DNA of 64,000 bases from Metabacillus dongyingensis (lineage in GTDB: Bacteria; Bacillota; Bacilli; Bacillales; Bacillaceae): the NCBI RefSeq assembly GCF_019933155.2, contig NZ_CP082944.1, positions 1,056,001 to 1,120,000 of the forward strand. Reading direction: 5' to 3'. The number at the start of each line of letters is the position of its first letter. Position 1 is the stretch's first letter. The notes under the pieces are model-generated. The model was given only the letters and a program-made list of their open reading frames with translations. It was not told where the DNA came from and made no database searches. The translations under genes were made by a program, and so were the position numbers. This document shows, piece after piece, positions 1-10,076 of this stretch.

Positions 1-1268
1 TGAATCTAGGCATTGCTACCATTTATCAAGAATTAAATGTCATTCCTGAATTAAAGGTTTATGAAAATATTTTCCTTGGAAGAGAATTAAAGCGTGCCGG
101 AAAGTTGTCGCTTCTTAACCAAAAAGAAATGCGCAAGGAAGCAGAACGCTGTTTGGAGATGCTGGGCCAGAGCCCTTCACTGGCAGATAAGCAGCTTGGG
201 GAGCTCGGAATTGGGCAGCAGCAACTTGTTGAAATTGCGAAAGCGCTTGCCCTGGATGCTAAATTGATTATAATGGACGAGCCAACATCCAGCCTTAGTG
301 GAACAGAAGTAGAACAGTTATATAACTGTGTTGAACAGCTTACGGAAAAAGGAATCGCGATTGTATTCATTTCCCACCGCTTGGAAGAAATCAGAAGGAT
401 GGGCGATCGGTTAACCATTCTTCGAGACGGATTTAAAATAGATACACTGCAGGTTAAGACTACCGAAACTGATTACTGGATTGAGCTAATGGTTGGCCGT
501 GCGCTTGATGAAAAGTATCCCAAGCAATCGTTTATGCTTGGAGACGAAGGATTTCGGGTTGAAAACATAATGGTAACTGGAACTTCAGAACCAGTTGGAT
601 TTTCCATCCGTTATGGTGAAATTGTTGGCATTTCCGGACTAGTCGGCGCAGGCCGTACAGAACTTGCACGAGCCATTTTCAGCGCAGATTCACATGAAGG
701 CGGAAAAGTCTTCATAAATGGTGAGGAAGTTCGAATTAAGTCACCTCGGGATGCAATTGATGCCGGCATTGCCTTTATTACAGAGGACAGGAAAAGTGAA
801 GGTCTCCTGCTTGATCAGCCGCTCGATTTCAACATTGCTATGGCTAATATGAAAAAATTTACAAATAAATCTAGATTAGTTGATTTAAAAGGTATCCGTG
901 AAGAAGCAAAAAATTATATTAAAGAATTGAAGGTGCGCCCTGATAACATTGACCTTCATGCCCGAAATTTAAGTGGAGGCAATCAGCAAAAGGTTGTTAT
1001 TGCCAAATGGCTATGCACACAAGCAAAGGTATATATCTTTGATGAACCGACAAGAGGCATTGACGTTGGAGCTAAAGTTGAGGTATACCGCTTAATGAAT
1101 CAGTTAGTTGAAAGCGGTGCCATAGTGTTGGTGATTTCTTCAGACCTTCCAGAAATTCTTGGTATGTGCGATCGAGTCCTAGTGATGAGTGAAGGAAAAA
1201 TAACCGCTGACCTGGAGATAGAAGAGGCTTCTCAAGAGAGAATTATGAAAGCGGCAACAGGAGGTTAA
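1..1268 (+). CDS. Sugar/inositol ABC importer ATP-binding protein, RbsA family (5' truncated)
   Basis: The reading frame is open from base 3 of the window, so the gene starts upstream and its first Walker A is not visible. What remains has the Q-loop (YQE), a first signature (LGIGQQQLVEIAKAL) and a Walker B (LIIMDEPTSSL). A second half follows with a degenerate Walker A-like GLVGAGRTEL, the signature LSGGNQQK and Walker B YIFDEPTRGID. Two fused NBDs with a weak second P-loop are typical of RbsA/MglA/XylG ATPases, which energise import of monosaccharides or inositol. It precedes a permease by 4 bp and a binding protein, then an iol cluster, so an inositol or related cyclitol substrate is inferred. 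Confidence 0.93.
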   Translation, partial: NLGIATIYQELNVIPELKVYENIFLGRELKRAGKLSLLNQKEMRKEAERCLEMLGQSPSLADKQLGELGIGQQQLVEIAKALALDAKLIIMDEPTSSLSGTEVEQLYNCVEQLTEKGIAIVFISHRLEEIRRMGDRLTILRDGFKIDTLQVKTTETDYWIELMVGRALDEKYPKQSFMLGDEGFRVENIMVTGTSEPVGFSIRYGEIVGISGLVGAGRTELARAIFSADSHEGGKVFINGEEVRIKSPRDAIDAGIAFITEDRKSEGLLLDQPLDFNIAMANMKKFTNKSRLVDLKGIREEAKNYIKELKVRPDNIDLHARNLSGGNQQKVVIAKWLCTQAKVYIFDEPTRGIDVGAKVEVYRLMNQLVESGAIVLVISSDLPEILGMCDRVLVMSEGKITADLEIEEASQERIMKAATGG

Positions 1269-1272
1269 TATA

Positions 1273-2271
1273 ATGAGTGAAGCAGTTTTGAAAAAAACAG
1301 ACAATGATGCACCAAAACAAAGCAGAAAGCTAAAGAGTTACTTAAGTAAATTTGGACCGCTTATCGGTCTTGTCCTTTTAACTACAGTGCTCACATTTTT
1401 ATCGGACAAGTTTTTAACATTGAATAATATAATGAACATTGCCCGACAATCTTCTATCAATGCCATTCTTGCAATGGGGATGCTTCTTCCAATATTAACA
1501 GCAGGGATTGATTTGTCTGTTGGATCCATTCTTGCAGTCTCCATTATGGTTATGGGAATTGTCTCAGTTAACATGGGCTTGAGTCCAATCCTAGGTATTA
1601 TTGTATGTCTTGCCGTCGGTGCTGGATTTGGTTTAATAAACGGGTTGTTATTAACAAAATTACGTTTGCCGCATCCGTTTATTTCTACACTTGGTACAAT
1701 GAACATCGCACGTGGGATTGCGCTAATTTTAACTGCTGCAGCTCCGATTGCTGGTTTCCCATATTTAATTCAATTTATAGGCCGTGAATTTGTAGGTCCT
1801 ATTCCAGTTAGTTTCCTTCTTGTTATAGTTGTATATATCATCTTTCATATTTTCCTAACCAGAACACAGACAGGGCGTTATATTTACGCCATCGGCGGTA
1901 ACAAGGAAGCTGCTCGTCTGTCAGGTATTAATGTCGATCGCGTGTTAATTATTGTGTATACAATCAGTGGTTTAATGGCGGGGCTTGCAGGTCTTGTAAC
2001 AGTTGGCCGAGTTAACTCTGCTTTTCCTCTTGCTGGACTTTCATACGAACTTGACGCAATTGCGGCAGTTATTATTGGCGGCGCTAGCTTTATGGGAGGC
2101 GTTGGGACTGTTTGGGGTACATTAATCGGAGCTATGATTATCGCTGTCCTGCGTAATGGCCTAAACCTTTTAAACGTTCCTGCTGATTTTCAAATGGCAG
2201 TAATCGGATTTGTTATTATCGCCGCCGTATATGTAGACGTTCTTCGGCAGCGCAAAAGTAAGAAAGGGTAA
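1273..2271 (+). CDS. ABC importer permease, RbsC family
   Basis: A 332-residue, very hydrophobic protein with about eight to ten membrane segments. It carries family hallmarks such as AGIDLSVGSILA near residue 75 and IGGASFMGGVGTVWGTLIGA near residue 265, both seen in RbsC/XylH-type permeases. It forms the membrane channel with the ATPase encoded 4 bp upstream and probably acts as a homodimer. A hydrophilic N-terminal stretch of about 25 residues precedes the first membrane helix. Substrate is inferred from the neighbouring iol genes, not from the protein itself. Confidence 0.93.
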   Translation: MSEAVLKKTDNDAPKQSRKLKSYLSKFGPLIGLVLLTTVLTFLSDKFLTLNNIMNIARQSSINAILAMGMLLPILTAGIDLSVGSILAVSIMVMGIVSVNMGLSPILGIIVCLAVGAGFGLINGLLLTKLRLPHPFISTLGTMNIARGIALILTAAAPIAGFPYLIQFIGREFVGPIPVSFLLVIVVYIIFHIFLTRTQTGRYIYAIGGNKEAARLSGINVDRVLIIVYTISGLMAGLAGLVTVGRVNSAFPLAGLSYELDAIAAVIIGGASFMGGVGTVWGTLIGAMIIAVLRNGLNLLNVPADFQMAVIGFVIIAAVYVDVLRQRKSKKG

Positions 2272-2285
2272 ACTTATCTACTTTG

Positions 2286-2299
2286 GTAAAGCGCTTTAC
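2286..2299. promoter_or_regulatory. Probable LacI-family (IolQ-like) operator
   Basis: A 14-bp perfect palindrome, GTAAAGCGCTTTAC, lies between the permease and binding-protein genes. Its core AAAGCGCTT recurs at 4425-4438 upstream of iolG. The core matches the IolQ operator that I recall from Geobacillus (RGWAAGCGCTTSCY). A cre-like reading for CcpA is possible but less good. Confidence 0.6.
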
Positions 2300-2324
2300 T
2301 AAAAATAAAAAAGGGGGAAATGAA

Positions 2325-3284
2325 ATGAAAAAACTTAAATTGATTGGAACGGCATTGGCAGTATCATGTATAGCATTTGCTGCAGGCTGCAGCGGTGCAG
2401 ATAAAGAAGCAAGCGGCAACGGGGACGAAAGCGTTGCAGTCGTATTAAAAACATTATCAAGCCCTTACTGGAAATATGTAGAGGCAGGAGCTAAAGCTGC
2501 CGGGAAAGATCTTGGAGTAGATGTAACGGTAGTTGGACCATCTGCAGAATCGGAAGTGATCCAGCAAGTAAATATGCTCGAAGATCAAATAAGTCAGTCA
2601 CCTGGTGCTATTGTAGTCGCTCCATCTCAGCCAGAAACAGTTGTTCCAGTATTAGAAACTGCATCTCAATCGGATTTACCAGTTCTTCTAATAGATTCAG
2701 ATGCTGAGTTTGCAGGAAAAACAAGCTTTATTGGTACAGAAAACCATACAGCAGGTATAGAAGGCGGAAAATTGCTAGCTTCTATGCTTCAAAAGGGAGA
2801 TAAAGTGGTCTTAATTTCAGGAGCGCTCGGTAATCCTGCTACAGATGACCGAATTAAAGGTGCGAAAGAAGCACTTGAAGAAGCAGGTCTCGAAGTTGTC
2901 GCTGAACAACCTGGAGATAGTGATAAAACAAAAGCTATGTCTGTTATGGAAAATATTCTTCAGAAAAATGGGGATGTAAAAGGTGTTTTCGCAGCCAATG
3001 ATGATATGGCGCTGGGTGTATTGCGTGCAGTCGAAGCTAAAGGAAACGATATTAAAGTAATCGGCACAGATGGAACAGAAGAAGCAGTTGAATCTATTTT
3101 AGATGGGAAACTTGCTGGTACAATTGCACAAAGTCCTTACAACATGGGCTATCAAGGTGTCGAAAACGCATTGAAAGCAATTAAAGGGGAAAAGGTCAAA
3201 GAGCGTATAGACAGCGGAATAGACATCATTACAACTGAAAACGCAGAAGAAAAATTAGAATTTTTAAAGAGTATTTCTAAATAA
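2325..3284 (+). CDS. Sugar/inositol ABC importer substrate-binding lipoprotein
   Basis: A longer reading with TTG at 2283 is possible, but the ATG at 2325 follows a strong AAGGGGGAAA ribosome site. From there the protein begins MKKLKLIGTA and has a lipobox, FAAGC, so it should be a membrane-anchored lipoprotein of 319 residues. The mature part is a type I periplasmic-binding fold of the RbsB/MglB class (SPYWKYVEAGAKAAGKDLG, then DDMALGVLRAVEAKG, then GTDGTEEAVESI). It would deliver substrate to the upstream permease and ATPase. The operator at 2286-2299 in its leader suggests separate control by the LacI regulator downstream. Confidence 0.92.
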   Translation: MKKLKLIGTALAVSCIAFAAGCSGADKEASGNGDESVAVVLKTLSSPYWKYVEAGAKAAGKDLGVDVTVVGPSAESEVIQQVNMLEDQISQSPGAIVVAPSQPETVVPVLETASQSDLPVLLIDSDAEFAGKTSFIGTENHTAGIEGGKLLASMLQKGDKVVLISGALGNPATDDRIKGAKEALEEAGLEVVAEQPGDSDKTKAMSVMENILQKNGDVKGVFAANDDMALGVLRAVEAKGNDIKVIGTDGTEEAVESILDGKLAGTIAQSPYNMGYQGVENALKAIKGEKVKERIDSGIDIITTENAEEKLEFLKSISK

Positions 3285-3359
3285 GGTCTAAATTTGGTAC
3301 AGCAAATTTCCTTCATGCTAAACTAATGAAAAAGACAATTCGGAGGAGTTTGAAAATAC

Positions 3360-4379
3360 ATGAAGCTCACTATCTATGATGTAGCAGAAAAGGCGGGAGT
3401 CTCAATTGCTACGGTTTCCAAGGTGCTGAATAATACAGGACGGATCAGCAATAAAACAAGGAATAGAGTAATGGAAATCATGCAAGAACTTGAATACCAG
3501 CCAAGCAGTGTAGCAGCAGCGCTGACAGGTAAGAAAACTTTTACAATCGGAGTGCTTGTTCCTGATATTTCCAACCCCTTTTTTGCTGAGGTAGCCCGGG
3601 CTTTGGAAAACAGCGCACGGGAAACGGGTTATGCCATCATATTATGCAGCACAGATTATCAGCGAGAACGTGAACAAGATTATTTAGAGCTGCTTTTAAA
3701 AAAACAAGTTGATGGAATTATTATTGCAACAGAACCAAAGGATTGGAAGGTTTTTAAAAAACTCCAAAGCAAGAGTATCCCTCTCTTAATGTTTTCGATT
3801 GATCATCCATCTTTTGCTTCTCACGTTGTTACGACTGATGATGTACGCGGCGGATATCTGGCAGGCCGTTACTTGCTGGATAAAGGTCACACGAAAATTG
3901 CTGTGATTGCAGAATTAAACCGGGCGAGCGGAGTGCTGCGTTTGCAGGGCTTTAAACATTCTCTTTCTGATGAGGGAATTCATTTAGATGAAAACTATGT
4001 TGTACATTCAAAATCAAAAATAGAAGAAGCGAAAGCGGCTGCCCGGCAAATATTGAAATTAGAGGTTAAACCCACTGCAGTATTTGCTTCTACGGATCTA
4101 ATCGCTGCAATATTCATTAATGAAGCAAGAAAAGCGAAAGTGGCGATTCCACATGATATATCAGTGATTGGTTTTGATAATACGATTCATGCGGAGTTAG
4201 CAGATCCAGGTTTAACTACAATCGCACAGCCTATTGAGGAATTGGCACACTATGCTATTCAAAAGCTGCTGCTGTCAATTGGAAATCCAGATATGCCTGG
4301 ACACAGAATTATGCTTGCACCAGAGCTGATTGAACGTCATTCTGTCAGAGATTTGAATGAAATTGAGGCTAAGAGATAA
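3360..4379 (+). CDS. LacI-family transcriptional regulator, probable IolQ
   Basis: A 339-residue protein with an N-terminal LacI helix-turn-helix (TIYDVAEKAGVSIATVSKVLN), a hinge near residues 45-60 (SSVAAALTGKKT) and a periplasmic-binding-like effector domain starting at TIGVLVPDISNPFFAEV. An RBS, CGGAGGAG, sits 11 bases before the ATG. It lies between a sugar importer and the iol genes, and two palindromes with core AAAGCGCTT flank it. I infer that it represses both and is relieved by inositol or an inositol catabolite, as described for IolQ of Geobacillus. The iol regulator of B. subtilis, IolR, belongs to the DeoR family and is not present here. Confidence 0.88.
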   Translation: MKLTIYDVAEKAGVSIATVSKVLNNTGRISNKTRNRVMEIMQELEYQPSSVAAALTGKKTFTIGVLVPDISNPFFAEVARALENSARETGYAIILCSTDYQREREQDYLELLLKKQVDGIIIATEPKDWKVFKKLQSKSIPLLMFSIDHPSFASHVVTTDDVRGGYLAGRYLLDKGHTKIAVIAELNRASGVLRLQGFKHSLSDEGIHLDENYVVHSKSKIEEAKAAARQILKLEVKPTAVFASTDLIAAIFINEARKAKVAIPHDISVIGFDNTIHAELADPGLTTIAQPIEELAHYAIQKLLLSIGNPDMPGHRIMLAPELIERHSVRDLNEIEAKR

Positions 4380-4390
4380 GGATTTAACTT

Positions 4391-4414
4391 GCCGGCTTGG
4401 GCCGGAATTTTTTT
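4391..4414 (+). terminator. Rho-independent terminator after the LacI gene
   Basis: A short CCGGC/GCCGG stem with a four-base loop, followed by AA and a run of seven T. It separates the regulator from the iolG promoter. Confidence 0.65.
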
Positions 4415-4424
4415 CAAGTCAACA

Positions 4425-4438
4425 GGAAAGCGCTTAAT
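4425..4438. promoter_or_regulatory. Probable IolQ-like operator upstream of iolG
   Basis: GGAAAGCGCTTAAT shares the AAAGCGCTT core with the palindrome at 2286. It lies just upstream of a possible -10 (TATAAA, 4445-4450) and 47 bp before iolG. This position suits repression of the iolG-C-A transcript. Confidence 0.58.
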
Positions 4439-4484
4439 CGAACCTATAAAAATTTAAAATTAACGATTTAGGGGGAATCGGTCG

Positions 4485-5507
4485 ATGACATTGACTGTGG
4501 GAATTATTGGAGCTGGACGTATCGGAAGATTGCATGTTGATAATTTGAGGTTGATTCCGCACATTCGGATTAAAAGTGTATCGGATGTTGCTGCCCAACA
4601 TCTTGAAACATGGGCAGAAGAAAAGCAGATTGAAGTATTAACAACAGATTATCATGAATTGCTGAATGATCCTGTTATACAAGCAATTTTTATTTGTTCG
4701 CCAACAAATACTCATGCAGACATTATTAAAGAAGCAGCAGCTGCCGGAAAACATATTTTCTGTGAAAAGCCAGTCAGCTTCTCGGTGGAAGAAACAAAGG
4801 AAGCACTTGCTGCTGTTGAAAAAGCCGGTGTAAAGCTGCAGGTTGGTTTTAACCGCCGTTTTGATCCAAATTTTCGAAAAATTCGTACACTTGTTCAGCA
4901 GGGGGAAATCGGAACACCTCACGTGTTGAGAATCACCTCACGCGATCCAGAGCCGCCAGGTGTTGATTATATTAAATCATCAGGCGGATTGTTCATGGAT
5001 ATGACCATACATGACTTTGATATGGCGCGCTACGTAATGGGCAGTGAAGTGGTGGAAGTTTTCGCGAAAGGTGCAGTGCTTGTTGAGCCGGCGATTGGGG
5101 AGGCAGGCGATATTGATACTGCTATTATTACCTTGAAATTTGCAAATGGCGCTCTTGGTGTAATCGATAATAGCCGCCGTGCAGTTTACGGTTATGACCA
5201 GCGTCTTGAAATCTTTGGTGATAAGGGCGCAGCGGAGGTAAATAACAATCGGGCAACAACCGTTGAAGTTTCAACCATTGATAGTGTAACGAAAGAGAAG
5301 CCGCTTTACTTTTTCCTTGAACGTTACACTCAAGCATATATCGATGAAGTAACTGAGTTTGCTGCTGCAGTCCTTGAAAATCATGAAGTGAGCTGCAATG
5401 GCTTTGATGGTTTACAGGCTGAACGTATTGCCAGAGCAGCAAGACAATCACTTGAAACGGGGGCCCCAGTTCAATTAAAGCCGGCTGCCCAAACTGCTGC
5501 AAATTAA
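4485..5507 (+). CDS. iolG: Inositol 2-dehydrogenase (Gfo/Idh/MocA family)
   Basis: A 340-residue NAD-dependent oxidoreductase with an N-terminal Rossmann motif GIIGAGRIGRLH, the family motif CEKPVSF with the catalytic Lys, and a C-terminal domain with GGLFMDMTIHDFDMARYV holding the Asp/His active-site pair. IolG oxidises myo-inositol to scyllo-inosose, the first step of the pathway. RBS GGGGGAA precedes the ATG. It is the first gene after the operator and is followed closely by iolC. Related members of the family act on other inositols, so isomer preference is open. Confidence 0.9.
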   Translation: MTLTVGIIGAGRIGRLHVDNLRLIPHIRIKSVSDVAAQHLETWAEEKQIEVLTTDYHELLNDPVIQAIFICSPTNTHADIIKEAAAAGKHIFCEKPVSFSVEETKEALAAVEKAGVKLQVGFNRRFDPNFRKIRTLVQQGEIGTPHVLRITSRDPEPPGVDYIKSSGGLFMDMTIHDFDMARYVMGSEVVEVFAKGAVLVEPAIGEAGDIDTAIITLKFANGALGVIDNSRRAVYGYDQRLEIFGDKGAAEVNNNRATTVEVSTIDSVTKEKPLYFFLERYTQAYIDEVTEFAAAVLENHEVSCNGFDGLQAERIARAARQSLETGAPVQLKPAAQTAAN

Positions 5508-5528
5508 TTGTACGGAAGGAAGGATCAT

Positions 5529-6536
5529 ATGAACCCGCTCAAATTTGTAAAGGATAGACCCCTTGATATTATTGCTGTCGGCAGGCTTTGTATTGACTTA
5601 AACTCCAATGAAACAAATCGCCCAATGGAAGAAACGAGCACATTTACCAAATATGTCGGCGGTTCCCCGGCCAATATTGCGATTGGTTCTGCTAGATTAG
5701 GTCAAAATACGGGATTTATCGGCAAAGTTGCTGATGACCAAATGGGCCGTTTTATCACAAATTACTTAAAGAAAAACAACATCGATACAAAGGGCGTAAC
5801 AGTTGACCAAACAGGTGCGGTCACAGGTCTTGCTTTTACTGAGATAAAAAGTCCGGCTGAATGCAGTATTTTGCTGTACCGTGACAACGCCGCTGACTTG
5901 AAGCTGCATCCTTCTGAGGTAGAAGAGGATTATATTAAACTATCAAAAGCTCTATTAATTTCAGGAACAGCTCTAGCTAAAAGCCCATCCCGGGAAGCTG
6001 TATTTTTGGCGCTCGAATATGCGATTAAACATAAAGTAACGGTTTTCTTTGATCTTGATTACCGCCCGTATACATGGACTGACGAATCCGAAACAGCTGT
6101 TTATTATAACTTGGCTGCAGAGAAATGCGACGTCATTATCGGGACTCGCGAAGAGTTCGATATGATGGAAAAATTGTTGAATATCGATGAATCAGATGAC
6201 CAGTATACAGCGTCCCGCTGGTTCTCATACCGTGCAGATCTTGTTGTCATTAAACATGGCGGTGCAGGATCCATTGCCTATACAAAAGACAATGAATCAC
6301 ATAGAAGCGGAATCTTCAAGACGAATGTTCTGAAAACGTTCGGTGCGGGCGACTCTTATGCATCTGCTTTCATTTACGGCCTAATGAATGGAAAAGATGT
6401 GTCGGAAGCGATGAAGATGGGCAGTGCCTCGGCATCCATTGTTATTTCCCGCCACAGCTGCTCAGATGCCATGCCGACAAAGGAAGAGCTGATCAATCAA
6501 ATGGAAACAGCAGTTTACGAACCAGTTCAAGGATAG
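5529..6536 (+). CDS. iolC: 5-dehydro-2-deoxygluconokinase
   Basis: A PfkB/ribokinase-family sugar kinase of 335 residues. The ATG at 5529 is preferred over TTG at 5508 because GGAAGGAAGG lies just ahead of it. Motifs include [13 protein letters not shown] near the N-terminus, [15 protein letters not shown], and the anion-hole/catalytic signature [18 protein letters not shown] near the C-terminus. IolC phosphorylates 2-deoxy-5-keto-gluconate using ATP. Its position between iolG and iolA supports this over a generic fructokinase. Confidence 0.93.
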   Translation: MNPLKFVKDRPLDIIAVGRLCIDLNSNETNRPMEETSTFTKYVGGSPANIAIGSARLGQNTGFIGKVADDQMGRFITNYLKKNNIDTKGVTVDQTGAVTGLAFTEIKSPAECSILLYRDNAADLKLHPSEVEEDYIKLSKALLISGTALAKSPSREAVFLALEYAIKHKVTVFFDLDYRPYTWTDESETAVYYNLAAEKCDVIIGTREEFDMMEKLLNIDESDDQYTASRWFSYRADLVVIKHGGAGSIAYTKDNESHRSGIFKTNVLKTFGAGDSYASAFIYGLMNGKDVSEAMKMGSASASIVISRHSCSDAMPTKEELINQMETAVYEPVQG

Positions 6537-6552
6537 AAAGGGAGAATATAAA

Positions 6553-8016
6553 ATGACACAAACAACTGTAAAAACGTTAAAAAACTATATTGGCGGTGAA
6601 TGGGTAGAGTCAGCTTCTGAAAAAACAGAAATCGTCTATAACCCGGCAACAGGTGAAGAGCTTGCTATAGTACCTCTTTCTACAAAAGAAGATGTGGACC
6701 GTGCTGTGCAAGCAGCGAATGAAACGTTTAAAACATGGTCCCAGACATCCGTTCCAAAACGCGCGCGTATTCTTTTTAAATATCAGCAGCTCCTTGTAGA
6801 GAAGTGGGATGAGCTTGCAAAGCTTATAACAATTGAAAACGGAAAAAGCTTTCAAGAAGCACACGGCGAGGTGCTTCGCGGCATAGAGTGTGTTGAATTT
6901 GCTGCAGGAGCACCTACGTTAATGATGGGTAAACAGCTTCCTGATATTGCGACAAACATCGAATCTGGTATGTATCGCTACCCAATCGGTGTAGTCGGCG
7001 GAATCACACCATTCAATTTTCCAATGATGGTTCCCTGCTGGATGTTCCCGCTTGCAATTGCTTGCGGCAATACATTCGTTTTGAAGCCGTCTGAACGAAC
7101 TCCGCTTCTTGCGGTACGTCTTGCAGAATTGTTCGAAGAAGCAGGCCTTCCTAAAGGTGTATTAAATATCGTGAATGGTGCACATGACGTAGTTAACGGC
7201 ATTTTAGAGCACAAGCACGTAAAAGCTATTTCGTTTGTCGGTTCACAGCCTGTTGCAGAATACGTCTATAAAACAGGCACTGCAAACTTAAAACGTGTTC
7301 AAGCATTGGCAGGAGCTAAAAACCATTCAATTGTATTAAAAGATGCGAACATTGATGCAGCAGTAACACAAATTACAAGTGCCGCTTTTGGATCAGCAGG
7401 TGAACGCTGTATGGCAGCGGCAGTTGTAGCAGTCGAAGAGCAGATCGCGGATGAGCTGATAGAAAAGCTTAACAAAGCTGCTGATGAGCTTACAATCGGT
7501 AATGGACTGGATGAAGGCGTATTCTTAGGACCGGTTATCCGTGAATCTCATAAAGAACGTACACTTGGCTATATCGAATCTGGTGTTAAGCAAGGTGCAA
7601 CGCTTGTCCGTGATGGTCGAGGCGATGAAGCGGCAAACGGTAAAGGTTACTTTGTTGGACCTACAATTTTCGATCATGTCACACAAGAAATGAAAATTTG
7701 GCAGGATGAAGTATTTGCGCCAGTTCTTTCGATCGTGCGCGTAAAAGATTTAACAGAAGCGATTGATGTAGCAAATGCTTCACCATTTGCAAATGGGGCT
7801 TGCATCTATACAGACAGTGCATATGCCATCCGTCAGTTCCGTGAAACCATTGATGCAGGCATGTTAGGTGTTAATGTTGGAGTTCCAGCACCAATGGCAT
7901 TCTTTCCATTCTCAGGCAATAAAGATTCATTCTACGGCGACCTTCATGCAAATGGTACGGATGGTGTCGAATTTTACACCAGAAAGAAAATGGTTACAGC
8001 TCGTTTCGTGAAGTAA
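6553..8016 (+). CDS. iolA: Methylmalonate-semialdehyde dehydrogenase (CoA-acylating)
   Basis: A 487-residue aldehyde dehydrogenase of the MmsA/IolA type. It has the cofactor-site segment [15 protein letters not shown], the nucleotide motif [13 protein letters not shown] and the catalytic cysteine in [12 protein letters not shown]. IolA converts malonate semialdehyde, the product of the last inositol step, to acetyl-CoA and CO2 in an NAD- and CoA-dependent reaction. RBS AAAGGGAGAA lies nine bases before the ATG. It directly follows iolC, and a terminator comes after it. Confidence 0.95.
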   Translation: MTQTTVKTLKNYIGGEWVESASEKTEIVYNPATGEELAIVPLSTKEDVDRAVQAANETFKTWSQTSVPKRARILFKYQQLLVEKWDELAKLITIENGKSFQEAHGEVLRGIECVEFAAGAPTLMMGKQLPDIATNIESGMYRYPIGVVGGITPFNFPMMVPCWMFPLAIACGNTFVLKPSERTPLLAVRLAELFEEAGLPKGVLNIVNGAHDVVNGILEHKHVKAISFVGSQPVAEYVYKTGTANLKRVQALAGAKNHSIVLKDANIDAAVTQITSAAFGSAGERCMAAAVVAVEEQIADELIEKLNKAADELTIGNGLDEGVFLGPVIRESHKERTLGYIESGVKQGATLVRDGRGDEAANGKGYFVGPTIFDHVTQEMKIWQDEVFAPVLSIVRVKDLTEAIDVANASPFANGACIYTDSAYAIRQFRETIDAGMLGVNVGVPAPMAFFPFSGNKDSFYGDLHANGTDGVEFYTRKKMVTARFVK

Positions 8017-8022
8017 GGATTA

Positions 8023-8060
8023 AAGGGAAGTGGCGGGACCGAGTGCCGCTTCCCTTTTTC
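8023..8060 (+). terminator. Terminator after iolA
   Basis: Arms AAGGGAAGTGGC and GCCGCTTCCCTT pair with one G-U, around a ten-base loop, and are followed by a T run. It may be leaky or separate iolGCA from iolDEB. The spacer from 8061 to 8141 has room for a separate promoter, but I see no convincing one. Confidence 0.8.
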
Positions 8061-8141
8061 ATTTTGCACTAGGAAGGCTTCAGGAAATATTCTTTTTCAG
8101 ACAAATCATGTGTGTTTCTTAATGAGAGAGGAGAGTTATAA

Positions 8142-10061
8142 GTGAAGACGATACAAATGACAACTGCACAGGCACTCGTGAAATTTTTAAATGAGCAGTA
8201 TATAGAATTTGATGGAAAACAGGAACGTTTTATAAAAGGGATTTTTACTATTTTCGGCCACGGGAATGTGCTTGGACTTGGCCAGGCACTAGAAGAAAAT
8301 CCAGGAGAACTGGAAGTCTATCAGGGACGAAATGAGCAGGGAATGGCTAATGCTGCGATGGCGTTTGCTAAACAGAAACATCGGAAACAGATCATGGCAT
8401 GCACCTCATCTGTTGGACCTGGAGCAGCAAACATGGTCACTTCTGCCGCTGCTGCTACAGCGAATAATATTCCTGTTCTATTATTACCCGGTGATGTGTT
8501 CGCAACACGCCAGCCGGATCCAGTGCTTCAGCAGATCGAACAAACCCACGATCTGTCCATTTCAACAAATGATGCATTCCGGGCTGTAAGTAAATATTGG
8601 GATCGCGTTACCCGGCCAGAACAGCTTATGTCTGCGATGCTGAATGCGATGCGTGTATTGACGAATGCAGCAGATACAGGAGCTGTCACGATTGCACTTC
8701 CGCAGGATGTACAGGGTGAAGCATGGGATTTCCCTCAAAGCTTTTTTGAAAAACGGATTCACCGGATTGACCGCAGGCTTCCATCTGCTGAAAGTGTGCA
8801 GGATGCAGTGAAACTTATTCAGGTAAAGAAAAAACCATTGCTGATTTTTGGCGGAGGCGTCCGTTATTCTGAAGCAGCTGACTCTTTAGTGAAATTTGCA
8901 GAAACGTTTAATATCCCATTTGGTGAAACCCAGGCTGGCAAAAGCGGTGTGGAAAGTAATCATCCGCTCAATTTGGGCGGACTCGGCGTAACGGGCAACT
9001 CGGCTGCTAACACACTGGCAAAAGAAGCAGACCTGATTATTGGGGTCGGTACGCGTTTTACTGATTTTACAACAGCGTCTAAGCAGTTGTTTGGAAAGGC
9101 TGACGTACTTACGATAAACGTTTCGGAATTCCATGCAGCAAAACTTGATGCTGTAAAAGTAGTCGCCGATGCAAAAGCCGGACTTGAAGCCATTGCAGCA
9201 AAACTTGGAGACTATCGTTCTGCTTATGAAAATGAAATTGAAGATGCGAAGCAAGGCTGGCAGAATGAATTAAACCGATTATACGGAATTACTTATGGCG
9301 ATCGCTTCACACCCGAAATAGCTGGTCACCTCGATGAAAAGCTGCCTGAATATAAAGAAGCGCTTGGCACTGAATTGACACAGACAAGCGTGCTTGGAGC
9401 ATTAAATGAAATGGTGGCTGATAATGCGATTGTGGTTGGGGCAGCCGGCAGTCTGCCAGGCGACATGCAGCGTATGTGGATTTCGAGAACACGCAACACC
9501 TATCACATGGAATATGGCTACTCATGCATGGGCTACGAAATAGCTGGAGCTCTGGGAGTTAAGCTTGCCGAGCCGGACCGGGAAGTATACGCGATGACCG
9601 GTGACGGCAGCTATTTGATGCTTCATAGTGAACTCGTCACATCCCTGCAGGAAGGGAAGAAAATTAATGTTGTCCTGTTTGATAATTCAGGTTTTGGCTG
9701 CATAAACAATTTGCAGATGGAAAACGGAATGGGCAGCTTTGGTACAGAATTTCGAAAAAGAAACCCTGAAACGGGAAAAATGGATGGTCCGGTCATGGCT
9801 ATTGACTATGCAAAAGTCGCAGAAGGCTATGGTGTTAAAACATACTCCGTCAGAACGATGGATGAACTTCACGCAGCCGTCATTGACTCGAAAAAGCAAA
9901 CTGTAAGTACACTGATAGACATTAAAGTGCTTCCAAAAACGATGACACACGGCTACGATTCATGGTGGCATGTTGGTTTAGCCCAAGTTTCTGAAAAAGA
10001 AAGCATCAAGAGTGCATTTGAAAATAAGGAAACCAATCTGGAAAAAGCGCGTGCGTACTAA
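8142..10061 (+). CDS. iolD: 3D-(3,5/4)-trihydroxycyclohexane-1,2-dione hydrolase
   Basis: A 639-residue thiamine-diphosphate enzyme that starts at GTG behind GAGAGGAGAG. It has the N-terminal Pyr domain with the activating glutamate ([15 protein letters not shown]), a central domain with [17 protein letters not shown], and the PP domain with the TPP/Mg motif [11 protein letters not shown] ending at [10 protein letters not shown]. IolD opens the ring of the diketone made by IolE, giving 5-deoxy-glucuronate. It precedes iolE by 15 bp. Confidence 0.95.
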   Translation: MKTIQMTTAQALVKFLNEQYIEFDGKQERFIKGIFTIFGHGNVLGLGQALEENPGELEVYQGRNEQGMANAAMAFAKQKHRKQIMACTSSVGPGAANMVTSAAAATANNIPVLLLPGDVFATRQPDPVLQQIEQTHDLSISTNDAFRAVSKYWDRVTRPEQLMSAMLNAMRVLTNAADTGAVTIALPQDVQGEAWDFPQSFFEKRIHRIDRRLPSAESVQDAVKLIQVKKKPLLIFGGGVRYSEAADSLVKFAETFNIPFGETQAGKSGVESNHPLNLGGLGVTGNSAANTLAKEADLIIGVGTRFTDFTTASKQLFGKADVLTINVSEFHAAKLDAVKVVADAKAGLEAIAAKLGDYRSAYENEIEDAKQGWQNELNRLYGITYGDRFTPEIAGHLDEKLPEYKEALGTELTQTSVLGALNEMVADNAIVVGAAGSLPGDMQRMWISRTRNTYHMEYGYSCMGYEIAGALGVKLAEPDREVYAMTGDGSYLMLHSELVTSLQEGKKINVVLFDNSGFGCINNLQMENGMGSFGTEFRKRNPETGKMDGPVMAIDYAKVAEGYGVKTYSVRTMDELHAAVIDSKKQTVSTLIDIKVLPKTMTHGYDSWWHVGLAQVSEKESIKSAFENKETNLEKARAY

Positions 10062-10076
10062 CGGGGGGGGACAGCT

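Noticed and set aside
2286..2299. Reading the AAAGCGCTT palindromes as plain CcpA cre sites
   Set aside because: They lack the TG...CA ends of cre and two occur next to a LacI-type regulator, so a local operator is the better reading, though CcpA binding is not excluded.
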